Positions 1 through 13,701 are shown, counted from the first letter of the stretch. The stretch is DNA of 59,597 nt from Planoprotostelium fungivorum (GCA_003024175.1 MDYQ01000183.1:1-59597); one strand, 5' to 3'. Program-made: numbers and translations. Notes: generated by a model not told the origin, from the letters alone.

Positions 1-3000
1 CCCTTGTTATTGACTTTCACTCTCGGAAAAAGTTGTAAAAATTTTCTTTTTTTTTCGATCTACAAGGCCGTTTGTGACCCTAAGCCATGACAGGGGTGAT
101 GGTTCAGGTATCCCTATACACCCAACCCTTGTTTTAAACCCAACATTACTTTTCGTGTTTAGACACTTTATCTTATGCAGTTTTTGACGCTGAGTCCAAT
201 GGTGCAATTTCAGATCTGTTACGTTGTTATTAGTATCAGAGATATGCGCTCCGCAAGTTTCATTTTTTAAAACCGTACCTTACATCATGAATAATGAGGG
301 AATCATGGGAGTTCAGAATAACCCCTCTTCCTAAAATATTGTTTCTTCCATATCCAGTTTTTTGTTAGAGCTACTGACCTGATTCCTGTTCCATTGGACT
401 TGGCATGTCCGTGAGCACATATTTCGAAAAAAGTTAGTTTCATTTTACATTTGTCTCTACACAATTTCAATAATCGGTCCATACGCATGGTCAGATCTCT
501 TTTTTTCTTCTTCCGTTCGATTCAGCGCCTTCCTTTTACTATCTTTGAGTCTTCATTCTCCTTTCTTTCTTTTAACCGTACCTTACATCTTCAAAATATG
601 GAAAATTTTCACTTTCATCTTTTTTCCTTGTCGTTTTCATCGTTTCTCTTCACTTCCATTCGATTCAGCGTCATTGATATGCTCAGAATACATCCTTCAT
701 CCCTTGTTATTGACTTTCACTCTCGGAAAAAGTTGTAAAAATTTTCTTTTTTTTTCGATCTACAAGGTTGTTTGTGACCCTAAGCCATGACAGGGGTGAT
801 GGTTCAGGTATCCCTATACACCCAACCCTTGTTTTAAACCCAACATTACTTTTCGTGTTTAGACACTTTATCTTATGCAGTTTTTGACGCTGAGTCCAAT
901 GGTGCAATTTCAGATCTGTTACGTTGTTATTAGTATCAGAGATATGCGCTCCGCAAGGTTCATTTTTTAAAACCGTACCTTACATCATGAATAATGAGGG
1001 AATCATGGGAGTTCAGAATAACCCCTCTTCCTAAAATATTGTTTCTTCCATATCCAGTTTTTTGTTAGAGCTACTGACCTGATTCCTGTTCCATTGGACT
1101 TGGCATGTCCGTGAGTACATATTTCGAAAAAAGTTAGTTTCATTTTACATTTGTCTCTACACAATTTCAATAATCGGTCCATACGCATGGTCAGATCTCT
1201 TTTTTTCTTCTTCCATTCGATTCAGCGCCTTCCTTTTACTATCTTTGAGTCTTCATTCTCCTTTCTTTCTTTTAACCGTACCTTACATCTTCAAAATATG
1301 GAAAATTTTCACTTTCATCTTTTTTCCTTGTCGTTTTCATCGTTTCTCTTCACTTCCATTCGATTCAGCGTCATTGATATGCTCAGAATACATCCTTCAT
1401 CCCTTGTTATTGACTTTCACTCTCGGAAAAAGTTGTAAAAATTTTCTTTTTTTTTCGATCTACAAGGCTGTTTGTGACCCTAAGCCATGACAGGGGTGAT
1501 GGTTCAGGTATCCCTGTACACCCAACCCTTGTTTTAAACCCAACATTACTTTTCGTGTTTAGACACTTTATCTTATGCAGTTTTTGACGCTGAGTCCAAT
1601 GGTGCAATTTCAGATCTGTTACGTTGTTATTAGTATCAGAGATATGCGCTCCGCAAGTTTCATTTTTTGAAACCGTACCTTACATCATGAATAATGAGGG
1701 AATCATGGGAGTTCAGAATAACCCCTCTTCCTAAAATATTGTTTCTTCCATATCCAGTTTTTTGTTAGAGCTACTGACCTGATTCCTGTTCCATTGGACT
1801 TGGCATGTCCGTGAGCACATATTTCGAAAAAAGTTAGTTTCATTTTACATTTGTCTCTACACAATTTCAATAATCGGTCCATATGCATGGTCAGATCTCT
1901 TTTTTTCTTCTTCCATTCGATTCAGCGCCTTCCTTTTACTATCTTTGAGTCTTCATTCTCCTTTCTTTCTTTTAACCGTACCTTACATCTTCAAAATATG
2001 GAAAATTTTCACTTTCATCTTTTTTCCTTGTCGGTTTCATCGTTTCTCTTCACTTCCATTCGATTCAGCGTCATTGATATGCTCAGAATACATCCTTCAT
2101 CCCTTGTTATTGACTTTCACTCTCGGAGAAAGTTGTAAAAATTTTCTTTTTTTTTCGATCTACAAGGCTGTTTGTGACCCTAAGCCATGACAGGGGTGAT
2201 GGTTCAGGTATCCCTATACACCCAACCCTTGTTTTAAACCCAACATTACTTTTCGTGTTTAGACACTTTATCTTATGCAGTTTTTGACGCTGAGTCCAAT
2301 GGTGCAATTTCAGATCTGTTACGTTGTTATTAGTATCAGAGATATGCGCTCCGCAAGTTTCATTTTTTAAAACCGTACCTTACATCATGAATAATGAGGG
2401 AATCATAGGAGTTCAGAATAACCCCTCTTCCTAAAATATTGTTTCTTCCATATCCAGTTTTTTGTTAGAGCTACTGACCTGATTCCTGTTCCATTGGACT
2501 TGGCATGTCCGTGAGCACATATTTCGAAAAAAGTTAGTTTCATTTTACATTTGCCTCTACACAATTTCAATAATCGGTCCATACGCATGGTCAGATCTCT
2601 TTTTTTCTTCTTCCATTCGATTCAGCGCCTTCCTTTTACTATCTTTGAGTCTTCATTCTCCTTTCTTTCTTTTAACCGTACCTTACATCTTCAAAATATG
2701 GAAAATTTTCACTTTCATCTTTTTTCCTTGTCGTTTTCATCGTTTCTCTTCACTTCCATTCGATTCAGCGTCATTGATATGCTCAGAATACATCCTTCAT
2801 CCCTTGTTATTGACTTTCACTCTCGGAAAAAGTTGTAAAAATTTTCTTTTTTTTTCGATCTACAAGGCTGTTTGTGACCCTAAGCCATGACAGGGGTGAT
2901 GGTTCAGGTATCCCTATACACCCAACCCTTGTTTTAAACCCAACATTACTTTTCGTGTTTAGACACTTTATCTTATGCAGTTTTTGACGCTGAGTCCAAT

Positions 3001-6000
3001 GGTGCAATTTCAGATCTGTTACGTTGTTATTAGTATCAGAGATATGCGCTCCGCAAGTTTCATTTTTTAAAACCGTACCTTACATCATGAATAATGAGGG
3101 AATCATGGGAGTTCAGAATAACCCCTCTTCCTAAAATATTGTTTCTTCCATATCCAGTTTTTTGTTAGAGCTACTGACCTGATTCCTGTTCCATTGGACT
3201 TGGCATGTCCGTGAGCACATATTTCGAAAAAAGTTAGTTTCATTTTACATTTATCTCTACACAATTTCAATAATCGGTCCATACGCATGGTCAGATCTCT
3301 TTTTTTCTTCTTCCATTCGATTCAGCGCCTTCCTTTTACTATCTTTGAGTCTTCATTCTCCTTTCTTTCTTTTAACCGTACCTTACATCTTCAAAATATG
3401 GAAAATTTTCACTTTCATCTTTTTTCCTTGTCGTTTTCATCGTTTCTCTTCACTTCCATTCGATTCAGCGTCATTGATATGCTCAGAATACATCCTTCAT
3501 CCCTTGTTATTGACTTTCACTCTCGGAAAAAGTTGTAAAAATTTTCTTTTTTTTTCGATCTACAAGGCTGTTTGTGACCCTAAGCCATGACAGGGGTGAT
3601 GGTTCAGGTATCCCTATACACCGAACCCTTGTTTTAAACCCAACATTACTTTTCGTGTTTAGACACTTTATCTTATGCAGTTTTTGACGCTGAGTCCAAT
3701 GGTGCAATTTCAGATCTGTTACGTTGTTATTAGTATCAGAGATATGCGCTCCGCAAGTTTCATTTTTTAAAACCGTACCTTACATCTTCAAAATATGGAA
3801 AATTTTCACTTTCATCTTTTTTCCTTGTCGTTTTCATCGTTTCTCTTCACTTCCATTCGATTCAGCGTCATTGATATGCTCAGAATACATCCTTCATCCC
3901 TTGTTATTGACTTCCACTCTCGGAAAAAGTTGTAAAAATTTTCTTTTTTTTTCGATCTACAAGGCTGTTTGTGACCCTAAGCCATGACAGGGGTGATGGT
4001 TCAGGTATCCCTATACACCCAACCCTTGTTTTAAACCCAACATTACTTTTCGTGTTTAGACACTTTATCTTATGCAGTTTTTGACGCTGAGTCCAATGGT
4101 GCAATTTCAGATCTGTTACGTTGTTATTAGTATCAGAGATATGCGCTCCGCAAGTTTCATTTTTTAAAACCGTACCTTACATCATGAATAATGAGGGAAT
4201 CATGGGAGTTCAGAATAACCCCTCTTCCTAAAATATTGTTTCTTCCATATCCAGTTTTTTGTTAGAGCTACTGACCTGATTCCTGTTCCATTGGACTTGG
4301 CATGTCTGTGAGCACATATTTCGAAAAAAGTTAGTTTCATTTTACATTTGTCTCTACACAATTTCAATAATCGGTCCATACGCATGGTCAGATCTCTTTT
4401 TTTCTTCTTCCATTCGATTCAGCGCCTTCCTTTTACTATCTTTGAGTCTTCATTCTCCTTTCTTTCTTTTAACCGTACCTTACATCTTCAAAATATGGAA
4501 AATTTTCACTTTCATCTTTTTTCCTTGTCGTTTTCATCGTTTCTCTTCACTTCCATTCGATTCAGCGTCATTGATATGCTCAGAATACATCCTTCATCCC
4601 TTGTTATTGACTTTCACTCTCGGAAAAAGTTGTAAAAATTTTCTTTTTTTTTCGATCTACAAGGCTGTTTGTGACCCTAAGCCATGACAGGGGTGATGGT
4701 TCAGGTATCCCTATACACCCAACCCTTGTTTTAAACCCAACATTACTTTTCGTGTTTAGACACTTTATCTTATGCAGTTTTTGACGCTGAGTCCAATGGT
4801 GCAATTTCAGATCTGTTACGTTGTTATTAGTATCAGAGATATGCGCTCCGCAAGTTTCATTTTTTAAAACCGTACCTTACATCATGAATAATGAGGGAAT
4901 CATGAGAGTTCAGAATAACCCCTCTTCCTAAAATATTGTTTCTTCCATATCCAGTTTTTTGTTAGAGCTACTGACCTGATTCCTGTTCCATTGGACTTGG
5001 CATGTCCGTGAGCACATATTTCGAAAAAAGTTAGTTTCATTTTACATTTGTCTCTACACAATTTCAATAATCGGTCCATACGCATGGTCAGATCTCTTTT
5101 TTTCTTCTTCCATTCGATTCAGCGCCTTCCTTTTACTATCTTTGAGTCTTCATTCTCCTTTCTTTCTTTTAACCGTACCTTACATCTTCAAAATATGGAA
5201 AATTTTCACTTTCATCTTTTTTCCTTGTCGTTTTCATCGTTTCTCTTCACTTCCATTCGATTCAGCGTCATTGATATGCTCAGAATACATCCTTCATCCC
5301 TTGTTATTGACTTTCACTCTCGGAAAAAGCTGTAAAAATTTTCTTTTTTTTTCGATCTACAAGGCTGTTTGTGACCCTAAGCCATGACAGGGGTGATGGT
5401 TCAGGTATCCCTATACACCCAACCCTTGTTTTAAACCCAACATTACTTTTCGTGTTTAGACACTTTATCTTATGCAGTTTTTGACGCTGAGTCCAATGGT
5501 GCAATTTCAGATCTGTTACGTTGTTATTAGTATCAGAGATATGCGCTCCGCAAGTTTCATTTTTTAAAACCGTACCTTACATCATGAATAATGAGGGAAT
5601 CATGGGAGTTCAGAATAACCCCTCTTCCTAAAATATTGTTTCTTCCATATCCAGTTTTTTGTTAGAGCTACTGACCTGATTCCTGTTCCATTGGACTTGG
5701 CATGTCCGTGAGCACATATTTCGAAAAAAGTTAGTTTCATTTTACATTTGTCTCTACACAATTTCAATAATCGGTCCATACGCATGGTCAGATCTCTTTT
5801 TTTCTTCTTCCATTCGATTCAGCGCCTTCCTTTTACTATCTTTGAGTCTTCATTCTCCTTTCTTTCTTTTAACCGTACCTTACATCTTCAAAATATGGAA
5901 AATTTTCACTCTCATCTTTTTTCCTTGTCGTTTTCATCGTTTCTCTTCACTTCCATTCGATTCAGCGTCATTGATATGCTCAGAATACATCCTTCATCCC

Positions 6001-8210
6001 TTGTTATTGACTTTCACTCTCGGAAAAAGTTGTAAAAATTTTCTTTTTTTTTCGATCTACAAGGCTGTTTGTGACCCTAAGCCATGACAGGGGTGATGGT
6101 TCAGGTATCCCTATACACCCAACCCTTGTTTTAAACCCAACATTACTTTTCGTGTTTAGACACTTTATCTTATGCAGTTTTTGACGCTGAGTCCAATGGT
6201 GCAATTTCAGATCTGTTACGTTGTTATTAGTATCAGAGATATGCGCTCCGCAAGTTTCATTTTTTAAAACCGTACCTTACATCATGAATAATGAGGGAAT
6301 CATGGGAGTTCGGAATAACCCCTCTTCCTAAAATATTGTTTCTTCCATATCCAGTTTTTTGTTAGAGCTACTGACCTGATTCCTGTTCCATTGGACTTGG
6401 CATGTCCGTGAGCACATATTTCGAAAAAAGTTAGTTTCATTTTACATTTGTCTCTACACAATTTCAATAATCGGTCCATACGCATGGTCAGATCTCTTTT
6501 TTTCTTCTTCCATTCGATTCAGCGCCTTCCTTTTACTATCTTTGAGTCTTCATTCTCCTTTCTTTCTTTTAACCGTACCTTACATCTTCAAAATATGGAA
6601 AATTTTCACTTTCATCTTTTTTCCTTGTCGTTTTCATCGTTTCTCTTCACTTCCATTCGATTCAGCGTCATTGATATGCTCAGAATACATCCTTCATCCC
6701 TTGTTATTGACTTTCACTCTCGGAAAAAGTTGTAAAAATTTTCTTTTTTTTTCGATCTACAAGGCTGTTTGTGACCCTAAGCCATGACAGGGGTGATGGT
6801 TCAGGTATCCCTATACACCCAACCCTTGTTTTAAACCCAACATTACTTTTCGTGTTTAGACACTTTATCTTATGCAGTTTTTGACGCTGAGTCCAATGGT
6901 GCAATTTCAGATCTGTTATGTTGTTATTAGTATCAGAGATATGCGCTCCGCAAGTTTCATTTTTTAAAACCGTACCTTACATCATGAATAATGAGGGAAT
7001 CATGGGAGTTCAGAATAACCCCTCTTCCTAAAATATTGTTTCTTCCATATCCAGTTTTTTGTTAGAGCTACTGACCTGATTCCTGTTCCATTGGACTTGG
7101 CATGTCCGTGAGCACATATTTCGAAAAAAGTTAGTTTCATTTTACATTTGTCTCTACACAATTTCAATAATCGGTCCATACGCATGGTCAGATCTCTTTT
7201 TTTCTTCTTCCATTCGATTCAGCGCCTTCCTTTTACTATCTTTGAGTCTTCATTCTCCTTTCTTTCTTTTAACCGTACCTTACATCTTCAAAATATGGAA
7301 AATTTTCACTTTCATCCTTTTTCCTTGTCGTTTTCATCGTTTCTCTTCACTTCCATTCGATTCAGCGTCATTGATATGCTCAGAATACATCCTTCATCCC
7401 TTGTTATTGACTTTCACTCTCGGAAAAAGTTGTAAAAATTTTCTTTTTTTTTCGATCTACAAGGCTGTTTGTGACCCTAAGCCATGACAGGGGTGATGGT
7501 TCAGGTATCCCTATACACCCAACCCTTGTTTTAAACCCAACATTACTTTTCGTGTTTAGACACTTTATCTTATGCAGTTTTTGACGCTGAGTCCAATGGT
7601 GCAATTTCAGATCTGTTACGTTGTTATTAGTATCAGAGATATGCGCTCCGCAAGTTTCATTTTTTAAAACCGTACCTTACATCATGAATAATGAGGGAAT
7701 CATGGGAGTTCAGAATAACCCCTCTTCCTAAAATATTGTTTCTTCCATATCCAGTTTTTTGTTAGAGCTACTGACCTGATTCCTGTTCCATTGGACTTGG
7801 CATGTCCGTGAGCACATATTTCGAAAAAAGTTAGTTTCATTTTACATTTGTCTCTACACAATCTCAATAATCGGTCCATACGCATGGTCAGATCTCTTTT
7901 TTTCTTCTTCCATTCGATTCAGCGCCTTCCTTTTACTATCTTTGAGTCTTCATTCTCCTTTCTTTCTTTTAACCGTACCTTACATCTTCAAAATATGGAA
8001 AATTTTCACTTTCATCTTTTTTCCTTGTCGTTTTCATCGTTTCTCTTCACTTCCATTCGATTCAGCGTCATTGATATGCTCAGAATACATCCTTCATCCC
8101 TTGTTATTGACTTTCACCCTCGGAAAAAGTTGTAAAAATTTTCTTTTTTTTTCGATCTACAAGGCTGTTTGTGACCCTAAGCCATGACAGGGGTGATGGT
8201 TCAGGTATCC
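1..8210. repeat. Satellite array, 700-bp unit
   Basis: Head-to-tail tandem array. Successive units begin at 1, 701, 1401, 2101, 2801, 3501, 3898, 4598, 5298, 5998, 6698 and 7398, with a final partial unit from 8098. Eleven units are 700 bp, one (3501-3897) is 397 bp, and the last stops after about 113 bp. Copies differ by only a few substitutions each (for example the base pair after ACAAGG near 48, 768 and 1468), so the array is homogenised or recently amplified. The unit is T-rich on this strand. Small open frames recur in every copy only because the copies are nearly identical; none looks like a protein. The array enters from beyond the left edge. It could be pericentromeric or subtelomeric satellite, which cannot be decided here. 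Confidence 0.97.
3501..3897. repeat. Deleted satellite unit (397 bp)
   Basis: This unit lacks 303 bp relative to its neighbours. A full unit carries the 16-mer AACCGTACCTTACATC twice, at 271-286 and 574-589 in the first copy, exactly 303 bp apart. The short unit keeps one copy (3771-3786) and joins the flanks of the two. This is the product expected from recombination or slippage between the two internal direct repeats. Confidence 0.95.
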
Positions 8211-8747
8211 CAAACCCCCAAACCCCGAATCTTCTAAACAATGGATGGGGTCTGAGTGTTTCCCCACCAGTCCTCCAAAAAGCAGGCTCTTCTATCTTTA
8301 GTTCAGTTAAAGAACATAACATACATTACAAACCCAACAAAAATAACGAACATGACGAAAACAACGAACATGACGAAAAAAGAGACCTAGAATACAGAAT
8401 ACACCTTCACAGGAATAGATTTAGGAAAAGACCCTGCAACCAGGAAGGGAATCAGAAATCGAGGAGAAGAAGGAAGCAAACTATTGGCAGAGGACTGAGG
8501 CATAAGAAGTTTGTACAAAGACTGAAACGGAGATATAAAGTGAGAGGACCCATCTTAAGAGAGAACATCCTAAGAGAGAATATTTTGAGAAAGTACATCA
8601 TACAAGAGTACACGGTAAGACGAGAGGACACATCGATGAGAAGACGGAGCCTCAAACATCGTCCCCCATATCATCGGAAAGCTCATTGATCCCAAAGCTG
8701 TGGACTTAAGAAGACAGATACCACCCTGACAAGAGTGATATCAATAA
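8211..8747 (+). pseudogene. Basic 5' region of retroelement (possible ORF1 remnant)
   Basis: An open frame through 8689 encodes an Arg/Lys-rich segment containing repeats of NEHDE and RENILR. It begins inside the last satellite unit without an ATG, so a real start is missing. The position, upstream of the endonuclease, and the basic composition fit the nucleic-acid-binding ORF1 of LINE-like elements, but no zinc knuckle or RRM was seen. It may be 5' UTR. Confidence 0.25.
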
Positions 8748-11700
8748 ATGCTTCACACTCAAACACTCTCTCGTCTCTCCCTCTCTACCTTTATCTCCCA
8801 TATAATAATAAGTATAAATAATATAGAACACACAGAAGAGAGAGGGCAGTTGACGAGGAAGATCACCAAAGTTGGATGTATCAATCTGAATGGCGGTTGG
8901 ATGTTCAAGAAAGACCACATGATGCAACACATGAAAGAGACAAATATTGACGTGCTGTGCATCATCAATACTAAACTGAACGACTAACAGAGCACAAATG
9001 CAAAAAGATACGACATGAAGGGATACCCTGACTATGATCTAGTAACATTTACAGCCAGCGCCAACTGGACGGATGCAACTGCCATGGCAATCATCACAAG
9101 AAGAGACATTGCTGACGCTATCACCACGGAGAGGATTGAAGACCAAAGTGTGCTAATAAAGATCAGCGGAACCAACCTCATCAAAAAGTTGCTCCTGATA
9201 TACGCCCCGGCAGACCGAACAAAAAGAAACCAATGGTGTGACTCAATTAGAGGAATCATCGAGAGGAACACCCCAGACATCATCTTGGGAGATCTGAACG
9301 AATACCCCAACCCTACATTGGACTATCACTGCCTTAATCAGAACATCGTCACTTACCCCACCATACAGGAAACCAAGCTTATCAATATTCTGACCGATAT
9401 TGGATACGCCGATACATTCAGATCGATGCATCCTACATTGAGAAAATTCACATCCATCCACCACTTCAAGTCCCCCAACAGAATCACTTCAACACGAATC
9501 AATCATATCTTCACCCTGGCACATAGAATAGAACATATATACAACTGCGACATCCACAAAGACAAGAACTTCCACTCAGACCACCATCTGATCACCGTAG
9601 AATTTCAAATAGAGACTAACCCACACCCACCACACACAGAAGCGTTGAGACACCCAACTTGTCGACAACCAAGGACGCTGTGGAAGAAATACTCCAAGTA
9701 CTTAGAGAAACATCATGGGACAGATGAGATGAACTGGTGTGACGACATCAACACCATAGAACAGAAGCTTCGAATGGATATACAAGAAGCCATCAACTGT
9801 ACCTTCCCAATAAAAGAAGAAAGGAGAACCAAACGATACAAGTTAACGAAGAAAGAGAGAGAATTAATGAGAGACCACGACAACCTTGATAGGATCTACC
9901 GAATGATAGATACAGACGAACCACTATCCTTCAAAGATATCCAAACAAGGACAATCCTCCAATCGAAATACAGATCGATCTCTAACGATCAAGGAGGAAA
10001 GACGGAACGACTACTTAACATCAACAACATCAGAAGAAAGATACGAATCAGACTACAACGAGATAAACGGACAGAAAAGAATAAAAGTATACGAAAATCG
10101 ATCGACAAGCTCTTCAAGACAATAGGGAACGACCGCAACGCATTGTACAGAATCATAGCAACGACATCTCAACGGAATGACATCACAGCAGTAACTATAG
10201 ATGACGAGATAATCTCCAAACCAACCACTGTCAAGAAAGAAGTGGCAGACAAATGGAAGCCCATCTTCACATCAGGGAGACAGATAGAGAGGATACAGAT
10301 GGATGATCAACCAAACACTATAGGATCAGGAATCACACGAATGATAACGGAGGACGATCTGGATAAGACCCTTAAGAATCTACGAAAGGACAAATCACCA
10401 GGAATAGACGATATTCCGAACGAAGCGTTGCAGTTCCTCCCAATCCAGATGAAGAGAAACCTGTTACACATGATGAACCTGATCTTAAACCAAAAGAAAC
10501 TCCCAGATATATGGAAACACTCACCGGTATCGTTGATATACAAAGATGGTCAAAAGACCAATCCGCTCAACTACCGACCCATCTCACTCCTATGTACATC
10601 ATACAAAGTTCTCTCCAGAATCATCAACGAGCGATTAAATGACGTAATAAGAACGCATCATCTCATTCAACCAGATCAACATGGATTCCAGCGAGGAAAA
10701 GGAACTCATCACAGTATAGCCGAGCACCTGGCATGTATTGAGGACTCATTAGCACATAATAAAGACCTTTACGTCATATACCTAGACTTAAAGAAAGCGT
10801 ACGACTCCGTGGAGCACAATGTATTACTGAACACGCTGTATAGATACAAATTTGATCGCTCAGCTATCGACATCATACAGATGCTCCTCAAAGACAACGT
10901 TCTACAATTCAAAACCGCTCACGGTCTATCTGATGAAATCAAGGTCAGCAGGGGTGTACGCCAAGGAGATGTCATATCACCAACATTATTCCTCCTGTTC
11001 ATCAACCCACTCATTAAACGACTTAACGAAGCGAACCTAGGGTACCAACTGACAGAGACAAGAAGAAAGAATTGCACATTTTACGCAGACGATGGCACAG
11101 TGTACGCAGATACAGAGGAGGACCTCCACAAATCATTCGAGATCGTACAGCGCTTCTCTCTGGAAACAAATATCGACATCAATCCCACAAAATCGAGCGT
11201 AGCGTGGAACACAGAAAGGCCTATCCAACCAATCTATGTACAACCCGGAAACAACAAGATGAACGAGATCGGAAAACACATACCATATCAGTATCTGGGA
11301 ATGACCGTCAACCTTGCAGCTGAATGGTCAACACAGGAAAAAGAATTGGAAAATAAATACAAACGAACAGTTCACTCCATACTACAACGAAAGTGGCTGG
11401 GCACAAACATCCACACAAGATTGATCAACACAATCGCTCAACCTATCATCACATACAGGATGCAAGGATACCCCATGAATCACGACTTTGTAGAAGGTCT
11501 GGACCAGTTCACGACACGAGCTCTACAACAAAATTCCAACATATCGAAAGGATCCGGCCCTGATTTCTGGTTCTTATACAGAGGGTTAAACAGCCTTGCA
11601 CATCTCAATATAGCAGTCAGCACCAACACCATCACCAATCTATACCAATCACTCGATCTGACCCAATTCATCCCAAATGCTATCGAACAGATGAATAAAT

Positions 11701-12695
11701 TGTTATCACCATTAGATTTACGGATCGTAAACACACACCAACAAGACGCAATCTCGCCAGAGATATTTCCAAACAGTCGAAACCTCATCAAAAGTATCAA
11801 TGCACGTCGCATCAACCATGAAACGGAGATGAACATACAAAACCTGACGCAACTGATAGGATCAAACGATGCCAGATCATTCATCGAACAAAAATTTGTC
11901 TCCCACCACCGACGATCAGAGGAGAGCAGACAGAGAACGATGAAAGAGATGGATGACTTTGTACAAATCTTGCAACAACCAATATGGCAACACACTCCGA
12001 TAGAATATATCCCTCGAACAGAACTACAACCGGAAGAGGTATTTCATCACAGAGGAAAAGTATGGATGTTCACGGACGGATCGATCAGAGAGAATAAAGG
12101 ATACGCGGCAGTCTTTATCAAAGATGGATCACCGCACAACACAGCATTTGCAATATCAGGCGTACAAGACTCCCTGAACGCCGAACTGAACGGACTACAA
12201 ACTGCACTCGAAATGTTCCCTCTGTATTTCCCAGGACTCATTTTTACCGACAGTCTAAACAGTATCCACCTGATGAACAAATGGAACCACATGACAATCA
12301 ACCAAAAGAATAGAAGTCAATACAGAGTCGTGATGGAACGTTTGATGAAGAGATACACCCAACTGAACCAGTTCACGACAGTCACAGTGACATTTGTCTA
12401 CGCTCATACATTGGATACCCCAAATAGTCTTCGTATATCAGTACAAAGAACAAAGAAGAGAAGGACGATGAGAGAGAAGTTTGGTGAGAACACCGACTTG
12501 ATCCTCAAAGGAAACCAAGCAGCCAATAAACTCGTAGCATCTATCCATGTTGACACCTCTCCTATCATGCCCATCAACTCAGACATGCCATCAATCCTAC
12601 TCCTGCACAAACAAGGTGGCGTATGGACTACCAACACAAGGAAAGACCTCCTACAACGACTACGAGACAAACTGAAACAATCCTGGTCCTCTTGA
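8748..12695 (+). pseudogene. Retroelement ORF2: endonuclease, reverse transcriptase, RNase H
   Basis: One frame runs 8748-12695 but is broken by TAA at 8985-8987; it reopens with ATG at 9015 for 1226 codons. The endonuclease start (8868-8980) keeps the INLNGG asparagine, but the usual QET catalytic glutamate reads INT. Downstream endonuclease motifs GDLN (residue 93 from 9015) and SDHH (about 188-191) are present. The reverse transcriptase has LDLKKAYDSVEH (Asp 591) and FYADD (Asp 692, 693) with GVRQGDVISP between them. RNase H begins at FTDGS (Asp 1021), followed by NAEL and FTDSLNS; the last catalytic position reads GNQAANKL, Asn where Asp is usual. The polymerase core looks intact while the endonuclease is damaged, so this copy probably cannot move on its own. 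Confidence 0.85.
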
Positions 12696-13270
12696 TGCAA
12701 GGGCCGCAGTAAGCATACCACCGACGATGGTATCGACGAGATAAACTGGTCCACGCTATCAAGACCAATCATACAATACAGTAGATACAGCAATCTACGC
12801 CATCGGATCACATGCAACCTCATATACACCAACTCACGAGTACACCAAACGCATCCTCACTTACACCCGTGGTGTGGTGCATCTACTGCGACTCTACCCA
12901 TAACGCACAAATCCCAGAGACACAAACCCACATATTCATTGACTGCCCCGCAGCGAAGGACATATGGAACGAACAATGGAAGAAGACCAGGACAACATTA
13001 GGACTCAAACATCGGCTGAACATCTTCCAACCAACACCAGACGACAAGGACCCAAAATACAACCCCCCATGGGACCCTCAATACCTGGGCCTTGTACCCA
13101 AAGATGTGGTAAGATACATAAGTGGACATAACGCAAAGAACACAAAAGCAGCTAAAACGATCATGCACCACAACATGATGACGTCGATCATTAGAATATG
13201 GGTGCAGCGATGCATCCGAAACAAACCCATCTTTGACGCCATAAAAGAAGCAAGATACACCACAGTCTAA
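12696..13270 (+). pseudogene. Retroelement ORF2 C-terminal zinc-knuckle region, frameshifted
   Basis: The frame at 12812-13270 encodes CIYC followed about 13 residues later by ETQTHIFIDCPAAKDIW. This is the CCHC-type knuckle usually found after the RNase H or reverse transcriptase of LINE-like elements. It lies in a different frame from ORF2, and 12696-12880 needs at least two frame changes (readable segments include WYRRDKLVHAIKTNH and RYSNLRHRI). The segment is therefore the tail of ORF2 separated by frame shifts, not a separate gene. Confidence 0.75.
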
Positions 13271-13651
13271 TCAACACTCTACAACTCAACACACACGCTG
13301 CTCCCGGTCATCTCAACGACCACAATGATAATAACATCAATATCTCTTCATCTAACAACTACAGCTCAAGAACACCGTGACCGACAGACACCACCACTAC
13401 CACATCCAAACCAATGACCACCCCACGATACAACCATTCGACACCACCTGAAGACAGAGGAATTGTAGATCAGACGAAGTGACATTTAGCCGAACAGAAG
13501 ACCACCCCACCACCTACTACAGCTGAATCCAGCGAGGAATTCCAGACAATGGGATACCTAGTTCTCAACTCTCTCCGCCCCAAATCGGGGAGGGCATTCC
13601 TGCATAAATCGGGAAAACTTTGAGAATAAATATTCGTAATCGTAATCGTAA
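13271..13651 (+). other. Retroelement 3' untranslated region
   Basis: No open frame continues here. The stretch is rich in CCAC and ACAC motifs and ends in (TCGTAA)x3 at 13634-13651. I take it as the element's 3' UTR and its tail repeat. Confidence 0.6.
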
Positions 13652-13701
13652 GAATATATACGCCTGGTGTTATTTCGCTTTGCAGCAGATGGTTGGTCTA
13701 G

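Larger units (their letters stand above)
8211..13651 (+). mobile_element. Non-LTR retrotransposon with RNase H, degenerate
   Basis: The order is a basic region, an APE-type endonuclease, a reverse transcriptase, an RNase H domain and a C-terminal zinc knuckle. That order, with RNase H, is typical of the I and related clades of LINE-like elements. The 5' edge is placed where similarity to the satellite unit stops. The 3' edge is placed at (TCGTAA)x3, 13634-13651, because I-type elements often end in short tandem repeats rather than poly(A); a host gene starts 50 bp later. In-frame stop codons and frame shifts show that this copy is not intact. No target-site duplication was identified. Clade assignment is inference from domain order. 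Confidence 0.85.

Noticed and set aside
780-815. GGTTCAGGTATCC as a tRNA B-box inside the satellite unit
   Set aside because: Spacing and flanks do not fit a B-box, there is no matching A-box, and no cloverleaf can be drawn.
1-8210. Recurrent open frames of 61-95 codons on both strands in every satellite unit
   Set aside because: They recur only because the units are almost identical. They overlap one another on both strands, have simple Phe/Ser-rich or ordinary out-of-frame composition and match no family.
11480-11995. Long minus-strand frame of 171 codons opposite the reverse transcriptase
   Set aside because: Shadow of the plus-strand retroelement frame; Cys/Trp-rich, with no family features.
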